Shown: piece by piece, positions 31,779 to 39,410 of the stretch
Layout of the letters: the number at the start of each line of letters is the position of its first letter
How positions within the stretch are numbered: position 1 is the first letter of the stretch
Source of the DNA: JBBDWK01 sp040902885
Lineage (GTDB): Bacteria; Acidobacteriota; Terriglobia; Bryobacterales; Bryobacteraceae
DNA: 64,000 nt
Reading direction: 5' to 3'
Assembly (NCBI GenBank): GCA_040902885.1
Contig: JBBDWK010000096.1
Coordinates: forward strand, 1-64,000
Position numbers and translations under genes: made by a program
The notes under the pieces: generated by a model
Seen by the model: the letters and a program-made list of their open reading frames with translations, nothing else
What the model was told of the DNA's origin: nothing
The model's database searches: none

Positions 31779-33629
31779 GTGGCGGCATTTTCCCCGATTG
31801 AGCGGCGTGACGGCTACCTGCGAATCGGGGACCATGGTCTGATTGGCGACGGCTCCACCGCGGCGCTTGTGGGCCGCGACGGCGCGATTTCCTGGATGTG
31901 TCTGCCGCGATTCGATTCCCCGCCAATTTTCTGCCGTCTTCTCGATCGCGCACGGGGCGGCGCGCTGACGGTCACCCTCGCCGATGCCGTCGAATCCCTC
32001 CAGTATTATCACGATAACAGCGCCGTGCTCAGCACGGTAATTCGCGGCCGCTCCGCAACCATCCGTGTGACGGACGCCCTGCTGCTCCGGTCCGGCGCCG
32101 ATCTGACCGAAGACGCCGCGGCCTGCCGGCAGGAGCTGATGCGGATGGTCACTGTGCTCGAAGGCGAAGCGCATCTGGTGTTTGAGATCGATCCCTTTCA
32201 GGGGGCGCGAGCCGAGCGCTCCGGCGGCGGCCTTCGCATCCGGTGCAACGGCCGGACGGATGTGGAATTGTACGCTTCCGCATCCTTCCCACTGGAGGGC
32301 CTGCGGGCGACGCCAATCATGCGGGCGGGTGAAAGGGCGCACCTCTTGTTGAGCTGGAGCCAGGCCGGGCACCGCTACCGGACGTTTTCTCCGGATGCAT
32401 TGCTGGACCAGACCGAAGCCGCGTGGCAGCGCTGGCTCCAGCACTTCCGCTACGAGGGGCCGCAGCGGAAGCTGGTCGAGCGGTCGGCGGTGGTTCTGAA
32501 GCTGCTCGACTATTTCGAGAACGGAGCCATTCTGGCGGCGCCGACTTCGTCCCTTCCCGAGCGCATCGGAGGGGTGCGCAACTGGGATTACCGGTACTCG
32601 TGGATACGGGACGCCGCGTTTTCGGTTTATGCGCTGCACCGCATCGGGTTCTTTCACGAAGCCGGCAGCTTTCTGAACTGGGTGCTGCACGGGTGGGAGC
32701 CGGGCTCCCGTCCGCGCGTGCTGTACAACCTGGATGGCAAAGTTCCACCGCCGGAACAGGTGGACGACCGGCTGGAGGGGTACCGGGGGTCGAAGCCCGT
32801 CCGCTGGGGCAATGCGGCGGCGGAGCAGATCCAGCACGATGTCTTCGGTGAGATTCTGGATTGCGCCTACCAGTACGCGAGACACCACGGGAGCGTGGAA
32901 CCGCCGCTTTGGGAGAAGCTGCAGAGCTTTGTCGAGGCGGCCGCGCGCGAATGGCACACGCCGGACCAGGGCATTTGGGAGGTGCGCACGGCGGGAAGGC
33001 CCTTCACCTACTCGGCGGCGCTGTGCCATGTGGCGCTCGATCGGGGCGCGCGGCTCGCGGAGCACTTCGGCCTGAAGGGCGATGTGGAACGCTGGCGCGG
33101 GGAAGCGGCAAGGATTCGCGAGCGTATCTTAAACGGCGCCTGGAACCCCCGCCGAAAGGCCATCGCCGAGCACCTGGACGGCGGCGGACTGGACGCAAGC
33201 CTGCTGGCCCTGCCTTTGCGGCGCGTGATTGAAGCCAGGCATCCGCGCATGGTCTCCACGGTGGAGGCCATCGTGAAACGGCTCGGAGCGGGGAAGGGAC
33301 TCTTGTACCGATACCTTCCGGAGGAGTCTCCCGACGGACTTCCCGGGCACGAGGGCGCCTTCCTGCTGTGCAGTTTCTGGCTGGTAGACAATCTGTCGGG
33401 GCAGGGCCGCATCCAGGAAGCGATGGACCTGTACGACTCGCTGTGCGCGCGCGCCGGGGAGCTGGGCCTGCTGCCGGAGGAGGTGGACGCGACCACGGGC
33501 GAGTTCCTGGGGAACTACCCCCAGGCCTTCAGCCATATCGGCGTGATTTCGAGCGGAGTGCGACTGTCGCGTCTGGCGGTGGAGCGGCGGGATCAGAGTC
33601 CGGCCACATCGACCACGATCGCGTCGTGA
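31779..33629 (+). CDS. glycoside hydrolase family 15 (glucoamylase/trehalase type)
   Basis: A 616-residue cytoplasmic GH15 enzyme: N-terminal beta supersandwich (about 10-225), linker and (alpha/alpha)6 barrel. Motifs: GGVRNWDYRYSWIRDA near residue 265, GYRGSKPVRWGNAA near 335, the IWEVR glutamate near 398, and EEVDATTGEFLGNYPQAFSH near 568 with the second catalytic acid region. Related enzymes hydrolyse trehalose or alpha-glucans. Start is GTG 31779. The 3' end overlaps the minus-strand phosphatase-family gene by 37 bases. Confidence 0.9.
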   Translation: MAAFSPIERRDGYLRIGDHGLIGDGSTAALVGRDGAISWMCLPRFDSPPIFCRLLDRARGGALTVTLADAVESLQYYHDNSAVLSTVIRGRSATIRVTDALLLRSGADLTEDAAACRQELMRMVTVLEGEAHLVFEIDPFQGARAERSGGGLRIRCNGRTDVELYASASFPLEGLRATPIMRAGERAHLLLSWSQAGHRYRTFSPDALLDQTEAAWQRWLQHFRYEGPQRKLVERSAVVLKLLDYFENGAILAAPTSSLPERIGGVRNWDYRYSWIRDAAFSVYALHRIGFFHEAGSFLNWVLHGWEPGSRPRVLYNLDGKVPPPEQVDDRLEGYRGSKPVRWGNAAAEQIQHDVFGEILDCAYQYARHHGSVEPPLWEKLQSFVEAAAREWHTPDQGIWEVRTAGRPFTYSAALCHVALDRGARLAEHFGLKGDVERWRGEAARIRERILNGAWNPRRKAIAEHLDGGGLDASLLALPLRRVIEARHPRMVSTVEAIVKRLGAGKGLLYRYLPEESPDGLPGHEGAFLLCSFWLVDNLSGQGRIQEAMDLYDSLCARAGELGLLPEEVDATTGEFLGNYPQAFSHIGVISSGVRLSRLAVERRDQSPATSTTIAS

Positions 33630-34675
33630 TCGGAGAGCGGCACCGCGCGGCCCTCGCGCACATCGTGAATCACTCGCGGGTTTTCGCAGCGCAGGCCGCG
33701 AGTGGCGAACCAGTCGATCTTGAACGGACACTTCCCATTGTGGTTGCGGAGCGCCCAATGGATGAAGGCGAAGCACCAGTCCGGCACCCATTCCCCGAGG
33801 CTCTGGCGCGTCTGCGTGTTTGTCACATCGTAAGAAATGGTGTGTTCGCCGAGCTGATTGCAGGCGCGGTAATCGAACCCGCGGAGTTCCAGCATGGAGA
33901 ACAGCTCGCGCTCGAACCGCCGGTCGGGATGCCGGTAATGGTTGCGGATCACGTGGTCCACGCCCATGAGCACCCGCAGCCAGAAGCCCAGGATTGCGGA
34001 GAAGGCGCGGGATGAGTTGTAGGTGACCGTGTTCCAGTCGCCGCCGATGACGATGGGCCGTTTGGTATCGAGCGATTCGATAACCTGGCGCATCTGGTCG
34101 CGCCGGTGGCCTTGCGTCGAGTTGGCATCCAAGTGGACGCACACCGCGGTGAGCGGAAGGCCGGGCAGTTCGATGTCCGCCGCGACGGCCGTCTGGCTGC
34201 CGATGCGCTTCTCGCGCCGCGCCATCTTGTCCGTGCCGTTCGTCAGGCGAATCGGCTGCACGCGCGAGATCGGGTAGCGGCTGAGCACTGCGTTTCCATG
34301 CAGGCCTAAGGCGTTCTCGCCCTCGGCGTGGTATTCCACCCCCGAGCCCTTGGTCAGATTCAGGTAGCAGGGCGCGAAAACATAGTGCAGGTTCAATTCC
34401 CGCGCAATGGTTTGAGCGATGGGGAGGTTCCCGGACCTGGCCATGCCCGCGTCCGCCTCCGTGAGCAGGAGAACGTCGCAATCGCTCGCGTGGGGATGCC
34501 CGCGAAGAACTTCGAGCTGCCCGTCGAGTTGGGCGCCGCGCTCGATGTTCCAGGCGAGGATGCGGTATCGGGAGCGCGGAGGCGCGGGCAGGCAGGTGAA
34601 GTCGCCCACCTCGGGCGTCTCCAGGACCTTGCGGATCACGGGTTCGAGAGACAGGTAGAGAGAATTGCGAAGCAA
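33593..34675 (-). CDS. endonuclease/exonuclease/phosphatase (EEP) family protein
   Basis: A metal-dependent phosphohydrolase of the DNase I-like fold, 360 residues from TTG 34675. Seen in order: ILAWNIERGAQLDG (metal Asn/Glu), LLLTEADAGM, VHLDANS, IGGDWNT and the closing SDHDAIVVDV with the catalytic Asp-His. Upstream, the frame stays open for 36 codons to a TAG near 34784 and encodes plausible protein (HRLVRERLVPHYPALAACRS), but with no ATG or GTG, so the true start is probably a rare codon further up. Substrate unknown. Confidence 0.82.
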   Translation of the reverse strand: MLRNSLYLSLEPVIRKVLETPEVGDFTCLPAPPRSRYRILAWNIERGAQLDGQLEVLRGHPHASDCDVLLLTEADAGMARSGNLPIAQTIARELNLHYVFAPCYLNLTKGSGVEYHAEGENALGLHGNAVLSRYPISRVQPIRLTNGTDKMARREKRIGSQTAVAADIELPGLPLTAVCVHLDANSTQGHRRDQMRQVIESLDTKRPIVIGGDWNTVTYNSSRAFSAILGFWLRVLMGVDHVIRNHYRHPDRRFERELFSMLELRGFDYRACNQLGEHTISYDVTNTQTRQSLGEWVPDWCFAFIHWALRNHNGKCPFKIDWFATRGLRCENPRVIHDVREGRAVPLSDHDAIVVDVAGL

Positions 34676-34807
34676 CTCGCGCGTGGACCGGCAAGCGGCC
34701 AGCGCCGGATAATGGGGAACCAGGCGCTCCCTGACAAGCCGGTGGATTTCGAACAGTCGGTGAATAGCGCTGCGACCCCTCTTCTATCGTAGAACCGATT
34801 TTCACCA

Positions 34808-34870
34808 CTGGGGCGCTGAGGAAACCTTTCTAAAGCTTTTTCTCGGCGCCTCCGCGTCTCGGCGGTTAAA
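34808..34870. repeat. dispersed palindromic repeat, copy 2
   Basis: On the minus strand it reads TTTAACCGCCGAGACGCGG, AGGCGCCGAGAAAAAGC, then AGGTTTCCTCAGCGCCCC, matching the plan of the element at 5877-5942 (AACCGCAGAGGCGCGGAGAAAAGC ... TTTCTCTGCGCCTCAGC). It lies between the EEP gene and the exported glycosidase gene. Confidence 0.65.
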
Positions 34871-34874
34871 TTTC

Positions 34875-37217
34875 CTACCGCTCCTTCATCAGCCACACTT
34901 CGGCGATCTGACAACCCCGGCCCGAGCCGCCTCCACCCGGCGTGCGGTTCCACTCCAACATCAGAACGCCGTCGCGAGTCGCTTCCTGCGGCACCGGGTA
35001 TTCGAGCACCTCATACGGCCGCTGGATGTAGTCGTGCAATTGGTGGGAACCGTCCGCCCGCAGCCGTAACGGTCCCGCTCCGTAGACGACCCTCACTTTG
35101 TAGCGCGCCGATGGGTCGAGATCTTCGTACTTCATCCGCAGCGGCTGCTCGTAGAGCGTGATGATGTGATCCCACCACGACTTGCGTCCGCCCTGGCTGT
35201 TGTCGAAGAAAGACAGCGGGCTCCGGAAGAACTGGGGATCCTCGGAGAAACCGGCGCCCGGAACAAGATGGCTCTGGAGCCGCGTATTCCCGAGGTCGTC
35301 GTAGAACCCGCCGGGACCGGGATCGGTCCACTGAACGATTCGGGCAATTTCCTTGAGCCTTTCGGACTCCCCGCCGATCTTGCGAATGCGTTCGAACTGC
35401 TGCTGCAACCATGCCCGGCTATTTAACGGGGCGTCGACGGTATCGAGGTTCGCGCCGCGTCCAACCGAGATGGCTTTGTACCGATCGACGCTGAGCTGCA
35501 TGCGGATGCTTTGATACAAGGCCTCGGCGAGCTCAAAGACGCGGGCCCGAAGGCCGGCGGACACACGCTCGGTTACAGCGCGGTCCAGGATCGCCTCGGC
35601 CGTTTGCATCGCCTCGAGCGATCCAGTCTCTTCGGCGGCGCGCAGCTTCTCGTTGGCCTGGTCCTCGAGCGACGTTTCGTACAGCAGGCGGCTTTGCACG
35701 TAAGCGTCGTAATAGGCGCGGTAAAGTGCCTGCTGAAATCTCCAATTGGCGATCAAAGGCGGCGGCGCGGCGCGCTCCATCGCCTGGAATTGCAGAAGCG
35801 TCTCTTTGATGCCGCCGTTGATCAGCGCGGGTCCGCGCCAGTTGCGCTCGAGCGCCAGCAGGCCCTGCGCGAAATCGTCGGTGAGATCGGGGCCGATAAA
35901 GTAGCGGCTGTAGTCGCGCAGAATGTCGATGACGGGAGTATCCTGCTTCCAGCCGAGGGCGCTCCAGATCGCCTTATTGACGTCGTCGTTGCAGCCCTCC
36001 GAGTACGCGATGAACCCGATGGTATGCCGCCGCAACAACCGGTAAATTTGGGCCTGGTCGAGCGGGCGCGGATTCACCGGCTCCCTCGCCTCGGTAAAAG
36101 CGAACGCCGCGTCCCAATCGGGCACAGGGTACTGGCTGCTTCGGGTGTGAGTGATGTCGGGATAGTGGCGGATGGGCAGGTCCTTGTGGAGGCGTTCGCG
36201 CAACTCCTCAAGACTGATGCGGGTCTGCGGGCCATAGACGATTCCGCTGAGCCAAGCCGGTTTACTGTTGGCGATTTCGAGAAAGTGCTCGATGCTGGCG
36301 GCGTCGAATCCTTGCGGCGCCAGCCACATTTGCGCTTTCGGATGATGCTTTCGCAGGTTCGCGGTCTGCTTTTCGAGCATCGGCATCAGGATCTTGGCCG
36401 GTGTGTGGCCCGGATCCCCGGCGGGCACCAGGATCGCGTCCACGCGAGACAGCTTGCGGAAGACCTCGCCCCACTCGTTGAGAGCGAACTCGACGGTCTT
36501 GGGGTTCGAATAATCCTCGTCGAGCGCCGGGTACCAGATCCAGACGTCCAGCCCGTAGCTGTCGAGCACCCGCGACATGCCGATCATCATCTCCATCTGC
36601 GGCTTAGGGAAATGCGGACTGTCGGCGGCATCGTCGGAGCGCGGCGGAATCAGCTCCACCGCGTTGATCCCGAACACGACCAGGTCTCGGATGTACTGTT
36701 CCCACATCGCCAATGTCCAACCGTCGTAGGAGTTGGTCTTCGGACGGTAGCCCAATTGATGGCCGCGCAAGCCTGTCTCCGGTGAAGTCGCAACGCCGTA
36801 GTTGGCTGCGAGAAGCACCTGGCCGCGCCGCATCTCCAGCTTCCGAAGAAGGTGGCCGGCGCCATAAAGGACGCCCCGCGCATCGCGTCCGTTGACGTAC
36901 ACCTGCCGGTCCACGACGCCCGTGCGGAAACTTTCGGCGGCTGTGGGCGGCGCGGCTGCGGCCGGCAACAGCGCGTTCACCGCGGCCGTTTGTCCCACCA
37001 CGATGACCGGACCCGATCCCGCCGGTTTCCGGGTCGCGTGTTCCCACCGGATTCCAGTCCTCCGCTCCACCTCGTCGCGGAGCATCTCGATCGCTTTTTG
37101 TTCGGGAGAGGTGAGGTTGCCGTCCGAGATTACGGCCGCCTGGGTGAGGTCGATTTTATCCTGCGGCGTAATAGGGAGAGCGGAGGCCAGCAGCAGCACA
37201 CAGATCCAAAGCTTCAT
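34875..37217 (-). CDS. large exported putative glycosidase with GH67/GH20-type N-domain
   Basis: A 780-residue secreted protein with a Sec signal (MKLWICVLLLASALP). Residues about 25-130 resemble the zincin-like N-domain of alpha-glucuronidases and hexosaminidases (GVLYGAGHLLRKLEM). A TIM-barrel-like region follows (GHQLGYRPKTNSYDGW, GINAVELIPPRSDD, VWIWYPALDEDY, ILVPAGDPGHT), then a helical region and a C-terminal beta domain (about 640-780). Carboxylates in ALDEDY and AGDPG are catalytic candidates. The exact CAZy family is not recognised. Acidobacteria use such enzymes on plant or microbial polysaccharide. Confidence 0.7.
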   Translation of the reverse strand: MKLWICVLLLASALPITPQDKIDLTQAAVISDGNLTSPEQKAIEMLRDEVERRTGIRWEHATRKPAGSGPVIVVGQTAAVNALLPAAAAPPTAAESFRTGVVDRQVYVNGRDARGVLYGAGHLLRKLEMRRGQVLLAANYGVATSPETGLRGHQLGYRPKTNSYDGWTLAMWEQYIRDLVVFGINAVELIPPRSDDAADSPHFPKPQMEMMIGMSRVLDSYGLDVWIWYPALDEDYSNPKTVEFALNEWGEVFRKLSRVDAILVPAGDPGHTPAKILMPMLEKQTANLRKHHPKAQMWLAPQGFDAASIEHFLEIANSKPAWLSGIVYGPQTRISLEELRERLHKDLPIRHYPDITHTRSSQYPVPDWDAAFAFTEAREPVNPRPLDQAQIYRLLRRHTIGFIAYSEGCNDDVNKAIWSALGWKQDTPVIDILRDYSRYFIGPDLTDDFAQGLLALERNWRGPALINGGIKETLLQFQAMERAAPPPLIANWRFQQALYRAYYDAYVQSRLLYETSLEDQANEKLRAAEETGSLEAMQTAEAILDRAVTERVSAGLRARVFELAEALYQSIRMQLSVDRYKAISVGRGANLDTVDAPLNSRAWLQQQFERIRKIGGESERLKEIARIVQWTDPGPGGFYDDLGNTRLQSHLVPGAGFSEDPQFFRSPLSFFDNSQGGRKSWWDHIITLYEQPLRMKYEDLDPSARYKVRVVYGAGPLRLRADGSHQLHDYIQRPYEVLEYPVPQEATRDGVLMLEWNRTPGGGGSGRGCQIAEVWLMKER

Positions 37218-37323
37218 GCCGGGCGATTATAAAAGGTGGAGAGGTCCTAATGCAATTGAAGACTGAGGTGCAAGAGCGTCACGACTTGCCTAAGATGGTT
37301 TGGGACTTCATGGAGAAACTGCC

Positions 37324-38376
37324 GTGCGAAATTGCTTCATCGCGATACTGCTCTGTGTTCCGTGTACCTTGACGTTCGCTGAGGGGATTTACTTTCCGCC
37401 GCCCGGCGAGACTATGCAGCAGCAAAGCCGGTGGACACCGGAGCGCGCGGGCTTTGATGCTCAAGTGATTCAGGAGTTGACCAGGGCGAACGTCGCCCAG
37501 CGTTGGGCGCTCTGGCGGCACGGCCACCTGATTCGCGTTCACGGCGACTTCAACCAGACCAGCGACGTCGCCTCGAACCGCAAGACGTGGCATGCCATGA
37601 TGGTCGGCGCCGCAATGCTGCAGGGAAAGATCCCTTCGGTCCGCCAGAAGGTAAGTCACTGGAACAAGGAGCTGACGGGGAAGGACGCCGACGCGGCCTG
37701 GTGGCACGTGATGACCCAATCCGCCGGCTTCGACTATCCCTACGGCGCATATCCGGACTTTGATCCGGGGAAAATGTGGACCTACTCCGACTACAATCTG
37801 ATCAACCTATGCCGGGCTTTGGCGCGAACCTATGGGAAGAAAGACTACACAGAGGCATACGACGATGTGCTGCGGGCCGGTTATTTCGATGCGATCGGGA
37901 TGCGAGGCTGGAGCACGGCGATCAAGAAAGACTCACGGTTCTCGGGTCCGAATGACGGTGTGCGGCTGGTGCTCGACCTTGAGGACATGGGCCGCCTCGG
38001 GCTTCTCGCGTTGGCACGCGGCAACTGGGCGGGCAAACAGTTAGTCCCAAGATGGTTCGTGGAAGCCCTTGAGAGCAAGCAGACCCGAGGGATGCGTGTG
38101 AACTACGAGGGGCCGAACGACGGAACAATCGGGCGCGACCCGAAGGAGTTTCCCGAATCGCCATACGGCTTCCTCACTTGGGTGAACACCGACGGCGACT
38201 TGATTCCAGGAGCCAGCCGCGCCTGGGCCTATGCGAGCGGAGCGGGAGGTCACAAGACCTATTGGAACCACAAACTCGGCATCGTTTTCGCGGCGGCGGG
38301 CGCGAAACTGCTTCCCAAGGGCGGGGACGTGGCCAACATCCTTGAAGCCCACTTGTCTCGCACCGAGACGCGCTAG
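37324..38376 (+). CDS. exported serine hydrolase (class C beta-lactamase superfamily)
   Basis: A 350-residue protein with a signal peptide (RNCFIAILLCVPCTLTFA). The SxxK nucleophile motif is SNRK (in SDVASNRKTW), and the second motif YSDYN supplies Tyr and Asn; a C-terminal HK[T/Y]-like segment GGHKTYWN matches the third motif. These proteins are usually esterases or D-amino-peptidases, not drug-inactivating enzymes. GTG 37324 is preferred because GGAG lies 8 bases upstream. Divergent from the glycosidase gene. Confidence 0.82.
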   Translation: MRNCFIAILLCVPCTLTFAEGIYFPPPGETMQQQSRWTPERAGFDAQVIQELTRANVAQRWALWRHGHLIRVHGDFNQTSDVASNRKTWHAMMVGAAMLQGKIPSVRQKVSHWNKELTGKDADAAWWHVMTQSAGFDYPYGAYPDFDPGKMWTYSDYNLINLCRALARTYGKKDYTEAYDDVLRAGYFDAIGMRGWSTAIKKDSRFSGPNDGVRLVLDLEDMGRLGLLALARGNWAGKQLVPRWFVEALESKQTRGMRVNYEGPNDGTIGRDPKEFPESPYGFLTWVNTDGDLIPGASRAWAYASGAGGHKTYWNHKLGIVFAAAGAKLLPKGGDVANILEAHLSRTETR

Positions 38377-38426
38377 CGGCCGGTTCACGAGCTTGCGCTC
38401 ACCTCGGCGAAGGCTGATTCGAATTC

Positions 38427-39410
38427 CTATTCGCTCCAACGGACCTTCGCAAGATAAACGCTGGTCTTTCCTTCATGGGAGGAGTAGTAGCTGACCCACA
38501 GCAGGTTATCGTGCCAGACCAGGCCGGGATAGCTATTATCGCCCGCGCTCGGCAGCGTCAGCACCGGCTCGTAATCCGCGCGCGACATGCGGGCCAGCAC
38601 CGTGGCCGGCTTTTCGCCGTACTTGCGGCTACCCGCGACAATGGTGTTGTCGTGCAGGATGAGGAAATTCGGTCCGCCCAGGCGCTGGCCAATGGAACGC
38701 CATTCCCATTCTTTATAGGGCGGCTTGCTGACGCCGACCTGACCATGGCGTTCGCCGTACTCGCAACGCGCCAGCGCGATCATCTCGCCGGCCGGCGTGA
38801 AACGCAGCGTCGTCTCCGCAATTCCCGCGGGCTGCATCTCCACGACCCGGTCGTAATGAACGCCGTCGGGGCTGGAATAAAGGAACCCGGCCCGCGGCGT
38901 CTTCAGACCGCCGCCGCCAAGATACGAGACGCCCCAAGCCCGGCCGTTGTGCCAAGTGACCCTCCAGAGCCAATCGCCGTCTGCCAGGATCGGCTGGAGC
39001 CTCGCCCAGTCCTTTCCATTCAAGGAGAACGAGACGCGCGGGCGGCGGTTGGCATATCCGCCTGTGGCCGCACGCACCGAGCCTCCGGCCAATATCATCA
39101 GCTTCCCATCCGGTGTAATTGAGAGCTTGGGGTCGCGCAGGTCGATCCCCTTTTCCTCCAACAGGGCGACAGGCTTCCACTGTTCCCCGTCGTCAGAAGC
39201 GAGCACGCGAAGCTTCCCGTCGCCAAGGACGTGCGTTTCCGCTTCCCGGAAGGTGCAGAACCACCGATCCCGATAACGGATCAGATCCGTGAACGCGTTG
39301 TGCCCCGCGCTGTCCCAGATCTTCTTGACTGAGACGATCCGCGGCGGCGCCGCCCACGTTACGGACGGCAGGATCAACCACAGAAAAAGACTATATAACC
39401 TAATTCGCAC
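38427..39410 (-). CDS. exported sialidase-like (BNR repeat) protein
   Basis: A 327-residue protein with a signal peptide (IRLYSLFLWLILPSVTWA) and a beta-propeller of sialidase type: repeated Ser/Asp-box-like segments RVLASDDGEQWKPV, RVSFSLNGKDWARL and FLYSSPDGVHYDRV. The RDP of GIDLRDPKLSITPDG and a conserved FREAE near the start fit exo-sialidase-like glycosidases. Start GTG 39410 overlaps the preceding gene by 11 bases; a longer frame to 39557 has no signal and reads antisense-like sequence. Substrate not certain. Confidence 0.78.
   Translation of the reverse strand: MRIRLYSLFLWLILPSVTWAAPPRIVSVKKIWDSAGHNAFTDLIRYRDRWFCTFREAETHVLGDGKLRVLASDDGEQWKPVALLEEKGIDLRDPKLSITPDGKLMILAGGSVRAATGGYANRRPRVSFSLNGKDWARLQPILADGDWLWRVTWHNGRAWGVSYLGGGGLKTPRAGFLYSSPDGVHYDRVVEMQPAGIAETTLRFTPAGEMIALARCEYGERHGQVGVSKPPYKEWEWRSIGQRLGGPNFLILHDNTIVAGSRKYGEKPATVLARMSRADYEPVLTLPSAGDNSYPGLVWHDNLLWVSYYSSHEGKTSVYLAKVRWSE

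Noticed and set aside
31734..33065. Minus-strand open frame of 443 codons over GH15
   Set aside because: It has no family features and is fully antisense to the GH15 catalytic domain.
33129..34808. Minus-strand open frame of 559 codons
   Set aside because: It overlaps GH15 and the EEP gene, both with family motifs. Its product is low complexity (Arg/Ala/Pro) with no recognisable fold.
37324..38376. Antibiotic beta-lactamase
   Set aside because: It has the superfamily serine motifs but no close class C resistance signature. Such exported esterase-like members are common in soil bacteria.
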